Assembly: GCA_027577415.1 (NCBI GenBank)
Contig: JANBQS010000447.1
Coordinates: forward strand, 1 to 17,745
Length of the DNA stretch: 17,745 nucleotides
Direction of reading: 5' to 3'
From: Coemansia sp. RSA 922
Lineage: Eukaryota; Kickxellomycota; Kickxellomycetes; Kickxellales; Kickxellaceae
The notes below the pieces were generated by a model, which searched no databases, was not told the origin of the DNA, and worked only from the letters and a program-made list of their open reading frames with translations. Positions 7,716 to 15,351 of this stretch are shown here, piece after piece. Each line of letters starts with the position of its first letter. Position 1 is the stretch's first letter. The translations under genes and the position numbers were made by a program.

Positions 7716-7985
7716 ATTTTACTACATCACACTATGGAAAGTTCTAAAAAGAAAAAGTCGTGGCAATATTTTTTTTTTTTTCGGAAGTAGTGTTCTTTTT
7801 CCTTCGCATAAATTCACATTTCATATTTTTTTATAACGCTTGCTTTGGTGATTCACCTTTACGGAAGCAAGTTTGTTCTTTTTTTTACTACTGTTGTTGC
7901 GCGTTTCGGCACCTACTCTATACTCGGCGTATATAGACACGACAAACCTTTCGTCGTTCACAGCAGAGCCTTGTAAATCGGCGCA

Positions 7986-9941
7986 ATGAGCTGGGCTCCA
8001 TCGGGCACCAACAATGTGCCACTCGGTCGACGCAGCCGTATGCCAGACGACACAGACGTCGCCCAGTCTACGCAATTACCGTCCAACTACGGTAGCGGCA
8101 GTAACGACGCCATGTCTCCACCGCAACCCTTGCCAGTAGCCCTTGGATTCAATCCACAAAACGCGCTAGAGCGCGCACGCGCAATTGCAAACTCGCTAAT
8201 GGGAGGCCCAGCGGTTTCACCTTTGCCATCGACGTTGCAGCCACCACTAACACCACAGTCTCCCAACGGAGCATCTCCTGCAGTGGACGATGGTGGTGAG
8301 CGCAAGCGTCGGCGTAAGAACCGCTGGGGAGACAAAGAGCCAACTGCTGCCGCCGCTGTACCGCCTGCACTAGCTAGCTCTATGTCGAAGGAGCAGCTTG
8401 AGAGCTATGTATCAAACCTACGAATTGATGAGATCACACGCAAGCTCAAAAGCGGCGATGTCGTGCCTCCAGACGGCCAGCGCTCGCCGTCGCCAGCGCC
8501 CGTGTACAATAGCGAGGGCAAGCGCACGAATACGCGCGAGCACCGCTATCGCCGCAAGCTAGAGGAGGAGCGCATGCGGCTGGTCGAGGAACGGCTCAAG
8601 CTAGACCCAGACTACCGCCCGCCTGCCGACTACAAACGGAGATCAAAGTTTTCTGAAAAGGTCTTTATCCCCGTTGACGACAACCCAGGACTAAACTTTA
8701 TTGGGTTACTTATCGGTCCACGTGGCAACACGCTGAAGAAAATCGAATCCGAGTCTGGCTCAAAGATCTCTATCCGAGGCAAGGGGTCGATTAAAGAGGG
8801 AAAGCGCCGCGATGACGCCCAGATACCTGGTGCCGACGAGGAGTTGCATTGTCATATTTTGGCGGATACCGAGGAGAAGGTCAAGCGCGGCGTACGTATT
8901 GTGCGAGAGATTATTCAAAAGGCCTGCGTGACGCCTGAGGGCCACAACGACCTGAAGCGCAACCAGCTGCGAGAGTTGGCTGCACTCAATGGCACTTTGC
9001 GCGATGACGAGGGCCAGGCATGTACGAACTGCGGTGCGCTGGGTCATCGCCGATGGGAGTGTCCGGAGCAAGCCAACGTCACATTGAGCCTGGTGTGCCG
9101 TGTGTGTGGCGGCAAGGGCCATGTTGCGCGAGACTGTAACCAGCGACACGATCCCGAGGCCCTGCAAAAGGCACGCGAGCGCGACCAACAGCTCAATACT
9201 GAGTATCTCAGCCTGATGGCCGAGTTGGGCGAAACCGTGTCGGCTGGAGCTAATGGCAGCACTAATGTCGGATCTGGCGATGGCGAATACCAGCCGCCAA
9301 GCTTGGACCAGCAGAATGGTGCGCCGCCCCAGCCACCCTCTGCATCTATGTCTGCTTCAGTACCCTCACAGCGCTCGCCGGGTCCAGCACCATGGCTGCG
9401 TGAAAACAGGTCGCCTGTCAGCGAGCGTGATGAGCGTAGGTCAAGATCGCGCGCTCCGCGTTCGCGCTCACCGCGCCCTCTGGCTCCTCCGACAACACCG
9501 CCATGGCTACGTCGCAAACCGCCCAGCCAGTACTACAACCGCGGACCACCTCACCCGTTCAATGGTTCGGCAATGCAGCCTCTGCCAGCATCACGACAGC
9601 AGCCTAGGCATGAGGGGAGTACGGAGTATGCGCCTCCTCCATTGCCCGATGTTTGGGCTGGGAGACAGGACTACAGCCGAGCTTCGTCGCATGCAAATCA
9701 CTCTAGTGGAGGCAGAGCATATGACTATCAAAATGGCGGTGGGCGCCAGGACTATGGCTATTCGTCGTACCAGGCCAATGGATATCCTGACAGTTCGTAC
9801 CAAAATCCACCGCCTATGCCCCAGTCAGTCGGTATGCCTGTGCCGCCACCACCCTCGTATGAGATGCCTCCTCCGCCTCCGCCATCGTCGCCGCCTCCGC
9901 CGCCCCCTGCCTCGCCACCGCCTCCACCGCCACTAGACTAG
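7986..9941 (+). CDS. MSL5: Branchpoint-bridging protein (SF1/BBP)
   Basis: 651 residues, uninterrupted. The N-terminus MSWAPSGTNNVPLGRRSR matches fungal BBPs. ERKRRRKNRWGD (~105-116) is a UHM-ligand motif with the key Trp that binds the U2AF large subunit. An SF1 helix-hairpin region follows (~136-210), with the SPSP phosphorylation motif (167-170) and YNSEGKRTNTREHRYRRKLE. The KH-QUA2 domain (~222-340) has NFIGLLIGPRGNTLKKIE and IRGKGSIKEGK, ending LKRNQLRELAALNGTLRDD. Two CCHC zinc knuckles use C346/C349/H354/C359 and C371/C374/H379/C384. The C-terminal ~230 residues are low complexity: an SR-like stretch (~475-505), two PWLR motifs, and a terminal polyproline run suited to WW/SH3 partners such as Prp40. 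The protein recognises the intron branchpoint in the commitment complex and is nuclear. Assignment is firm. Confidence 0.97.
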   Translation: MSWAPSGTNNVPLGRRSRMPDDTDVAQSTQLPSNYGSGSNDAMSPPQPLPVALGFNPQNALERARAIANSLMGGPAVSPLPSTLQPPLTPQSPNGASPAVDDGGERKRRRKNRWGDKEPTAAAAVPPALASSMSKEQLESYVSNLRIDEITRKLKSGDVVPPDGQRSPSPAPVYNSEGKRTNTREHRYRRKLEEERMRLVEERLKLDPDYRPPADYKRRSKFSEKVFIPVDDNPGLNFIGLLIGPRGNTLKKIESESGSKISIRGKGSIKEGKRRDDAQIPGADEELHCHILADTEEKVKRGVRIVREIIQKACVTPEGHNDLKRNQLRELAALNGTLRDDEGQACTNCGALGHRRWECPEQANVTLSLVCRVCGGKGHVARDCNQRHDPEALQKARERDQQLNTEYLSLMAELGETVSAGANGSTNVGSGDGEYQPPSLDQQNGAPPQPPSASMSASVPSQRSPGPAPWLRENRSPVSERDERRSRSRAPRSRSPRPLAPPTTPPWLRRKPPSQYYNRGPPHPFNGSAMQPLPASRQQPRHEGSTEYAPPPLPDVWAGRQDYSRASSHANHSSGGRAYDYQNGGGRQDYGYSSYQANGYPDSSYQNPPPMPQSVGMPVPPPPSYEMPPPPPPSSPPPPPPASPPPPPPLD

Positions 9942-9985
9942 AGCCGGTGCTACCGTTGTTGCTGCGCTTTGTCTTTTCATCGTCC

Positions 9986-9991
9986 AATAAA
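9986..9991 (+). terminator. BBP poly(A) signal AATAAA
   Basis: Canonical AATAAA 44 bases after the BBP stop codon, on the coding strand, between BBP and the pyrimidine-rich leader of RPE1. Confidence 0.55.
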
Positions 9992-10099
9992 CTTCATGGA
10001 ATTCTGAAAGATGAGTAGGCTTTCCCCTTCCACTTCAGTCTGTGTTCCGTGAGACCTACTGCGCTTATCTAAGATTATTAATACAGCCCATGTGTACCT

Positions 10100-10214
10100 T
10101 TTCTGTTCCCATCGTGCTCATCTCTTTCTTCTCTCCTCCTGTTTTCAAACCCTGATCCTGTCATTTGTACTTTTTACACTTCTAACTACCTGCTACTCTT
10201 ATCTATCCCAAAAA
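10100..10214 (+). promoter_or_regulatory. Pyrimidine-rich leader upstream of RPE1
   Basis: The ~115 bases before the RPE1 ATG are strongly C+T-rich on the coding strand, with runs such as CTCATCTCTTTCTTCTCTCC, and end in CCCAAAAAATGG, a favourable start context. CT-rich blocks near the transcription start are common in highly expressed fungal genes; the role here is inferred. Confidence 0.4.
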
Positions 10215-10880
10215 ATGGTTGTCGCAAAGATCGCGCCGTCGCTACTTTCCAGTGACTTTGCCTGTCTCGCTCAGGAATGTGAGCGAATGCTAGCACTGGG
10301 AGCGGATTACTTGCACATGGACGTTATGGACGGCCACTTTGTGCCCAACCTCACGCTCGGCGCGCCAATTATCAAGTGTCTGCGCCCACACACCAAGGGC
10401 TTTCTTGACTGTCACTTGATGGTGAGCCATCCAGAGCAGTGGGTGGACGACTTTGCCAGCGCTGGCGCCGACCTGTTCTGTTTCCACATTGAAGCTACCG
10501 AAGACGCGGCCACGCTTATTGACCGCATCCATGCCAAGGGCATGAAGGCTGGTATGGCGGTTAAGCCAAAGACGCCGATTGACGTCGTATACCCGTTTGC
10601 TTCTAATCTCGACCAGGTGCTTGTTATGACGGTGGAGCCTGGGTTTGGCGGACAGGCGTTTATGCCAGAGTGTATGCAAAAGGTCAGCGACCTGAGAAGC
10701 AAATTCCCTGAACTTGATATCCAAGTTGATGGCGGACTTGACACGGAGAATATCGCTGTTGCTGCTAAAGCTGGCGCCAACGTTATTGTTGCCGGGTCGT
10801 CTATTTTCAAGGCAAAGTCGCCAGGCGAGGTTATTTCCCTGTTCCGCAAGACTGTTGATGAGGCCCAGACGGCTATGTGA
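10215..10880 (+). CDS. RPE1: Ribulose-phosphate 3-epimerase
   Basis: 221 residues from the first good ATG (context CCCAAAAAATGG). The open frame extends further upstream, but without an in-frame ATG and through a CT-rich leader, so this start fits the family length of 220-230. It is a TIM-barrel enzyme interconverting ribulose 5-phosphate and xylulose 5-phosphate in the cytosolic non-oxidative pentose phosphate pathway. IAPSLLSSDF (7-16) opens the barrel. Metal ligands are H34 and D36 in HMDVMDGHFVPN, H67 in DCHLMV, and D172 in QVDGGL; D36 and D172 are the acid/base pair. The phosphate-binding loops are EPGFGGQAF (141-149) and VAGSSIF (192-198). All catalytic positions are present. The gene faces the secreted-protein gene tail to tail. 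Confidence 0.97.
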   Translation: MVVAKIAPSLLSSDFACLAQECERMLALGADYLHMDVMDGHFVPNLTLGAPIIKCLRPHTKGFLDCHLMVSHPEQWVDDFASAGADLFCFHIEATEDAATLIDRIHAKGMKAGMAVKPKTPIDVVYPFASNLDQVLVMTVEPGFGGQAFMPECMQKVSDLRSKFPELDIQVDGGLDTENIAVAAKAGANVIVAGSSIFKAKSPGEVISLFRKTVDEAQTAM

Positions 10881-11067
10881 CCATGCTACAGCTTTTTTGA
10901 GATGTCGTTTTTTTTAAAGCTGTTTTTCTACATTTCTCAAAAGCTTTGAGTTTAAACCTCTACAGTTTTCAGGCTTAGCTGCGTGTTTTTATTATTATTG
11001 TTGAATATTGCTACTTTAGGTTGGAGTGAGAAAGTAATAATGACATAAAAATGGTTACTTGTGTTGG

Positions 11068-11514
11068 TTAGAGAGCAACGCAAGCGTCAATGCCAAGAAG
11101 CAAGAGGTTGAGACGAATTCCCAGATCTAGACCAAGAAAAGAGAGTAAGCCAGGGAAATCCTTATTGCAGACAACTCCGTTATTGACAACAGTAACCGGC
11201 CCGGGTGTTGGCTCTACATGGCCAGAGCCAATGACACCCGAGACAAAAGGGTCAGAGTAGCTCACAGAGTAGTGAGTAATAGACCCGTCAAAGCCAGACA
11301 GCCCGACTGCAAAGCTATAGTCGTACGTAGTGCTACTGCTAGACGTGGGTTGTGGCAGCGGTCCCTGAGCGTTGCTGCTAATAGGCGTAGTGGCGGTAGG
11401 AGCTGACAATGCTCTAGCCTGCAACCCTTGTGATGTACGTGGATGCTGTGTGGCAGGCGACGCACAAGCCAGTAGCGGCAGGCCCAGGATTGTAGTGGTC
11501 TTTAAAATATGCAT
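11068..11514 (-). CDS. Small secreted protein of unknown function
   Basis: 148 residues from an ATG. Residues 1-18 form a clear secretory signal (MHILKTTTILGLPLLACA), with a likely cut near ACA|SP. The next ~45 residues are Ser/Thr/Pro-rich and suited to O-glycosylation, with a possible processing site after LQAR (31-34). The mature domain (~63-148) is Gly/Ser/Tyr-rich in its first part (YDYSFAVGLSGFDGSITHYS) and hydrophobic in its last part (FPGLLSFLGLDLGIRLNLLL). It carries only two cysteines (C116 and C145), which could form one disulfide. There is no GPI signal of the usual form, although the tail is hydrophobic. I recognise no family; a wall-associated or secreted effector-like protein is possible but unproven. 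The gene is convergent with RPE1. Confidence 0.7.
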   Translation of the reverse strand: MHILKTTTILGLPLLACASPATQHPRTSQGLQARALSAPTATTPISSNAQGPLPQPTSSSSTTYDYSFAVGLSGFDGSITHYSVSYSDPFVSGVIGSGHVEPTPGPVTVVNNGVVCNKDFPGLLSFLGLDLGIRLNLLLLGIDACVAL

Positions 11515-11792
11515 TAAATTTCCAAGTATAAAGTATAACAGACAGTTATTATAATAAACTTAAAAAAAGTGTAAAAAAAAATAGTGGATGTTAGTTGCTT
11601 TAATGTATTTCTACAAGATATACTGCGCCCGTGGATTTTTTTGTAGAGACTTTATATGTCTAAACAGAAAGTGATAAAATATGAGTGTGAATGGACAGGA
11701 GGGGGGATAGAGTAAAAGCCAGGATTTTGAATAGATCACACGTGCCATTCATGCTGCCAAGTTTCGATATACTCGAAAAAAAATACTATAGT

Positions 11793-12069
11793 TGACATGG
11801 GTTGCTCGCTTGGCAAGCATGGTGGCAACTCCCCTCGTATGCGTTACACGTTCATTTCCGTTTTGATGGCGCTACTGGCAAGGTATATAAAGGAGGCTCA
11901 GAATGTAATAGAAATTTATACACGTTTAGTATATCGGCTCCGAGGATCACTGGGCTACTCAGGCCTTTAGTCTATCAATAAAGCCACCTATCTTCAATAT
12001 CACCCTCCTGCCGTACTTCTCGTTCACATTAGGTGCCGCTACAGAATTCTTGGCTACTGTGCCATATCA
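11793..12069 (+). mobile_element. Possible solo LTR or non-coding transcription unit
   Basis: The segment begins TGACATGG and ends CCATATCA, imperfect inverted ends (7 of 8) of the TG...CA type. Within it, a strong TATA box TATATAAAGG (11884-11893) is followed 93 bp later by AATAAA (11977-11982) with no ORF between. This promoter plus poly(A) order is what an LTR carries. No clear target-site duplication is visible (ATAGT against AGAAT), no second copy is in the window and no retrovirus-like ORF is adjacent, so a plain non-coding RNA gene or promoter remains equally possible. Confidence 0.3.
11884..11893 (+). promoter_or_regulatory. TATA box (TATATAAAGG)
   Basis: A close match to the TATA consensus on the plus strand. 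The nearest genes on both sides are on the minus strand, so it serves neither. Confidence 0.45.
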
Positions 12070-12414
12070 AGAATCTTCGGACCTGTAATTTACACGAGGC
12101 TGCGCATCAATAAATAGCGTGAATGCACAAGTGGGCGCTGCTCTCAAGTGAGAGTTGTTTTGCCAACTTCTAGAAACCGCCACAATATACATTGGCATTA
12201 TTGCCAGTCATGAATGCATTGACCAGTGTTGGCATGTTTCTTGCCTGTGACCCGGGGGATAAATGGGCACTCGGTGTCGCCAGATATATTGACACACATA
12301 CACCCGAGCAATATATTTGGATACATAGCATCAATATAATAGCAAGTATCGTATTTATACAAACTTTGGCTACTCTATGCCTGAATCAACTAGAAGAAAA
12401 TAATAATATCAAGA

Positions 12415-15012
12415 CTACAACAACTTGCCAGACATTTTGTCAGCAAATAGTGTACATATGCGCTGCATGTCATTTATGCTGTCCTCGTGCGGTGCACCCA
12501 CCTCACTCCAGAGATCTAGTTTACGTAACACATAGTCCATCGGACTACAGCCCCAGTGATCCCAAAGCTCCACCGAGACTCGCGGCAGTGCGAGCAAGTA
12601 TTGCACAATCTCCACTTGACTAGAGATAACGGCAAAGTAGAGAACAGTCCTACCCTCGTGGTCGCTAGCGCTGACGTCAAACCCAGCTCGTACTGCAAGC
12701 TTGACAAACTCAATGTCGCCTCGCGATATGGCATTTTGCATGCTAAGCATGAGGTCGCGAGTCTCAGCATCGCTAAAATGAGCGCCAGCTTGCAACAGTA
12801 GACTGACCATCTCCGGGTGTCTAGAGCTAATAGCTACAAATAGTGGCGTATGCCCTTGCCGACTCAGAACATGTACGCTGGCACCGCGCTTGAGCAAAAA
12901 TCGCGTACATGGAAGCTGCCCAGCACGCACTGCGCTATGAAGTGGTGTCTGTCCAGTGTAGTCATAACAAGTAACGTCCAGCGCATTGTTAGACGCCGCT
13001 TCCAGCAGATACATACCCTGCAAATCACCGGTCGCCGCCGCAGCACAAAGCAGCACTGGGAAGAACGAGCGATAAATTGACGCACGCTCAGTAACCGTAT
13101 CGCGCGCTTGCGGACCACCACCATCGGCAACCAAGCCTTGCTCGCCATCCTCGGGGGTCAACGAATTACTTGCTAGTGGCAGACTGCGCGGAGTGGGCTC
13201 AATATCTTCCTCATTTGCTCTCGTGTCGTTCAAAATTTGTCGCGACACAAATTGAGTAAACGTGTGAGAGCGTCCCTGGCCCGAGTAGAATATTGGTCGC
13301 GAATGCGATTGGACGATAGTCAGCTCGCCACGAAGACTACGGCCGAGCAAGTCGCGACACTTTTCTGGCGAGAATCCTCGGCCTAGCAAGTAACTGAGCT
13401 TTGTAAGCGCACACTCGGATGTCATGTCGCGACCAGGCACCACTTTTGCCTTGGTCAGTCCGCGTGCCGTGGCGTACAAATCAGACACATTGCCCCGCTG
13501 ACACTGAGTGACATTGACGATGGCCACACCACGCTCGCTGGCCTCCGTCAGGGCCTCTAAGATAGCAGGACGAGCATCCGGGGCATTGCCAGCACCGAAT
13601 GTTTCTAGCACGATGCCACGGATAGGCGGAGCCAGGAACGCGCGCACAGCGCTCGCAGATATTCCAGGAAACAAGCGCAACGTGGCGACGTTGGCGTCCA
13701 TTTGCTTGTGCGCACAAAACGGCTCGATAGCGTTAGGTCGCAGAACCTCGGGCCAGTTGACTTCGATGTGCACGCCGACTTTGACCAAGGGAGCCAAATT
13801 GGGCGACGAGAAGGCCTCAAAGTCCATGGCGTCTATCTTTACACAGCGGTTGCCACGAAACAGCTTATTGTTAAAGTACAGTGCCACCTCTGGTATGACA
13901 AAGTGTCCGGCGATAGTCAGCGCACCCAAAAAGTTCTCAATGCCGTCGTTGCGCACCTCTGCAATAGGAACTTGCGATCCAGTGACGATCACCGACTTGC
14001 CCAAGTTCTGCAACATGAAGCTCAGAGCGCTGGCTGTGTAGGACATCGTGTCGGTGCCATGCAGGATTATGAATGCATCGAATGCATAGTAAAACTGCTC
14101 AATGTCCGTGACTATGCGCACCCAGTCTGTCATATCCATATTGCACGAGTCCAGAAGCGGGTCGTACTCGAGGAAGCAGTACTGCACCCGTCGTCCATAC
14201 ATCGACTTTGGCGTGATCAGCCACTCGGACAGCCGCGACGGCGTATCAGCACCCTGGCCGATGCCACATGTATGGTTTGCTGCATCATGTGCTGGCTCTA
14301 CGTCAGAGCCTGCAGCAGTTATGTCTGAGCGCTCAATCGAACTCGATGTGCATTGGTCGGAACATGCACCTGGCGCAGCGGGAGTTTGGCTTCCGGACTG
14401 ATTCTCGGTGACGATCGCAGAGTCTGAAGCCAGCGCGTGCTCGCCAGTAACATCGCTGCTGGATGACTCTGCAGCCTTTGAGCTTGGCTCCACGTTAGGG
14501 CTCCTTGCCAGATCAGGCTTTGGACTAGTTGGATCCGCTGCAGTCCACGGGCTTCTCTGTTGACCGCGCGACATGTCCTTTAAGCGCCGCTTAGCCATCT
14601 CGATCAGCGTGCTGGTGTTGCCTGGCATCTGACGCACTCTGGGCATACCAACCGAGGCGTCCTTTGGCTGATGCGACGGATTATTGATGGCGCTGGAGCG
14701 CTGGAACTCGATATCAAAGTCATTGAACCCCTCAGCATCGTGGAAGCGCCCGATAGAGCGCAGCTTCTCAGGCAAGTACCCTTTGACTGGCGAGTAGCCG
14801 TTGATCTTGTCGTGCTTCATTCCAATAGTTCCGCCAGTATAGATCACTAGAACTTTGGACACTCCCTGAGTGATCGCCTCGTCGAGCGATGCTCGCAAGC
14901 GCTGAAAATCGGCTGTCTCGCTGTAGTGGTGCGCGGCAATATCGGCGGCATTGTCAGCATGGAGTGTGCTTTTCGAAGAAAGCTCGGGAGAGCTAGCGCA
15001 GCTATCAGCCAT
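12415..15012 (-). CDS. L-asparaginase with C-terminal ankyrin repeats (ASPG-like)
   Basis: 865 residues, uninterrupted, no signal peptide, so probably cytosolic. It hydrolyses L-asparagine to aspartate and ammonia. The catalytic domain has VIYTGGTIGMKHD (nucleophile Thr62 by family position), ILHGTDTMSYTASALSFML (Thr320-Asp321), VTGSQVPIAEVRNDG (343-357), LFRGNRCVKIDAMDFEAFSSPN (start 384; Lys392 as the likely catalytic Lys), ETFGAGNAPD (470-479) and GRDMTSECALTKLSYLLG (527-544). This matches type I asparaginases and animal ASPG. Ankyrin repeats run from ~650 to ~825, with GQTPLHSAVRAGQLPCTRFL, GHTPLFVAISSRHPEMVSLL, a degenerate middle repeat, and GRTVLYFAVISSQVEIVQYL. Odd: a ~160-residue Ser/Pro-rich, probably disordered insertion (~105-265) splits the catalytic domain between Thr62 and the HGTD motif. 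The domain identity is certain; substrate preference is inferred. Confidence 0.95.
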   Translation of the reverse strand: MADSCASSPELSSKSTLHADNAADIAAHHYSETADFQRLRASLDEAITQGVSKVLVIYTGGTIGMKHDKINGYSPVKGYLPEKLRSIGRFHDAEGFNDFDIEFQRSSAINNPSHQPKDASVGMPRVRQMPGNTSTLIEMAKRRLKDMSRGQQRSPWTAADPTSPKPDLARSPNVEPSSKAAESSSSDVTGEHALASDSAIVTENQSGSQTPAAPGACSDQCTSSSIERSDITAAGSDVEPAHDAANHTCGIGQGADTPSRLSEWLITPKSMYGRRVQYCFLEYDPLLDSCNMDMTDWVRIVTDIEQFYYAFDAFIILHGTDTMSYTASALSFMLQNLGKSVIVTGSQVPIAEVRNDGIENFLGALTIAGHFVIPEVALYFNNKLFRGNRCVKIDAMDFEAFSSPNLAPLVKVGVHIEVNWPEVLRPNAIEPFCAHKQMDANVATLRLFPGISASAVRAFLAPPIRGIVLETFGAGNAPDARPAILEALTEASERGVAIVNVTQCQRGNVSDLYATARGLTKAKVVPGRDMTSECALTKLSYLLGRGFSPEKCRDLLGRSLRGELTIVQSHSRPIFYSGQGRSHTFTQFVSRQILNDTRANEEDIEPTPRSLPLASNSLTPEDGEQGLVADGGGPQARDTVTERASIYRSFFPVLLCAAAATGDLQGMYLLEAASNNALDVTCYDYTGQTPLHSAVRAGQLPCTRFLLKRGASVHVLSRQGHTPLFVAISSRHPEMVSLLLQAGAHFSDAETRDLMLSMQNAISRGDIEFVKLAVRAGFDVSASDHEGRTVLYFAVISSQVEIVQYLLALPRVSVELWDHWGCSPMDYVLRKLDLWSEVGAPHEDSINDMQRICTLFADKMSGKLL

Positions 15013-15351
15013 TGGTAGACACTACGAGAGCTGGCAGTAGTGGTAGAGACAGGGTAGATAGAAAATAAAGATGGGAACACTAGTCGGATAAAAGAAAAGA
15101 AGAAGAGCAGCGAGAGGGCGGTCCTCACTTCCCCAATTTGCTTGTGCGCCCTCTTCGGATCGGCTGCCTTCGTACACACACACACTAAGATATGAGGTGG
15201 GAAAAAAAAAATTATTTTTATTTATTTTTGACTGCATGACGCACTGACCAGTCTGTTTCCCAACACACTGGCACCGCGGCAAAATTGCAAAAAAAATATT
15301 ATTTTTTTTGGACACGGGGTTGTCAGGCACAAGACAAATATTTTTATTTGT
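15013..15351. other. Intergenic region upstream of the asparaginase gene
   Basis: 339 bp between two minus-strand genes. It holds the asparaginase promoter on its left side and the 3' end of the Lgl-family gene on its right. A CA microsatellite (about 15173-15184) and several A or T homopolymer runs are the only visible structures. No TATA box is obvious on the minus strand. Confidence 0.5.
15343..15348 (-). terminator. Poly(A) signal of the Lgl-family gene
   Basis: AATAAA on the minus strand, three bases after the stop codon at 15352-15354. It is unusually close but is the only good hexamer near this gene end. Confidence 0.4.

Larger units (their letters stand above)
11515..12414. other. 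Intergenic region with a plus-strand TATA/AATAAA unit, no ORF
   Basis: About 900 bp separate the secreted-protein start from the asparaginase stop. No supported protein gene lies inside; an apparent plus-strand ORF at 12192-12623 has no ATG start at its beginning and runs into the antisense of the asparaginase. The middle part (11793-12069) is described separately as a possible solo LTR. The right 250 bp must hold the asparaginase 3' UTR on the minus strand. Confidence 0.5.

Noticed and set aside
9044..9517. 157-codon minus-strand ORF opposite BBP
   Set aside because: Antisense of the zinc-knuckle and SR-like part of BBP; Arg/Gly-rich by complement, not a protein family.
10092..10214. N-terminal extension of RPE1
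   Set aside because: The frame is open but begins with a GTG and has no ATG; the sequence is a CT-rich leader, and the family starts at the chosen Met.
12192..12623. Plus-strand ORF of 143 codons
   Set aside because: It has no ATG at its beginning, its second half is antisense to the asparaginase ankyrin region, and no family is recognisable.
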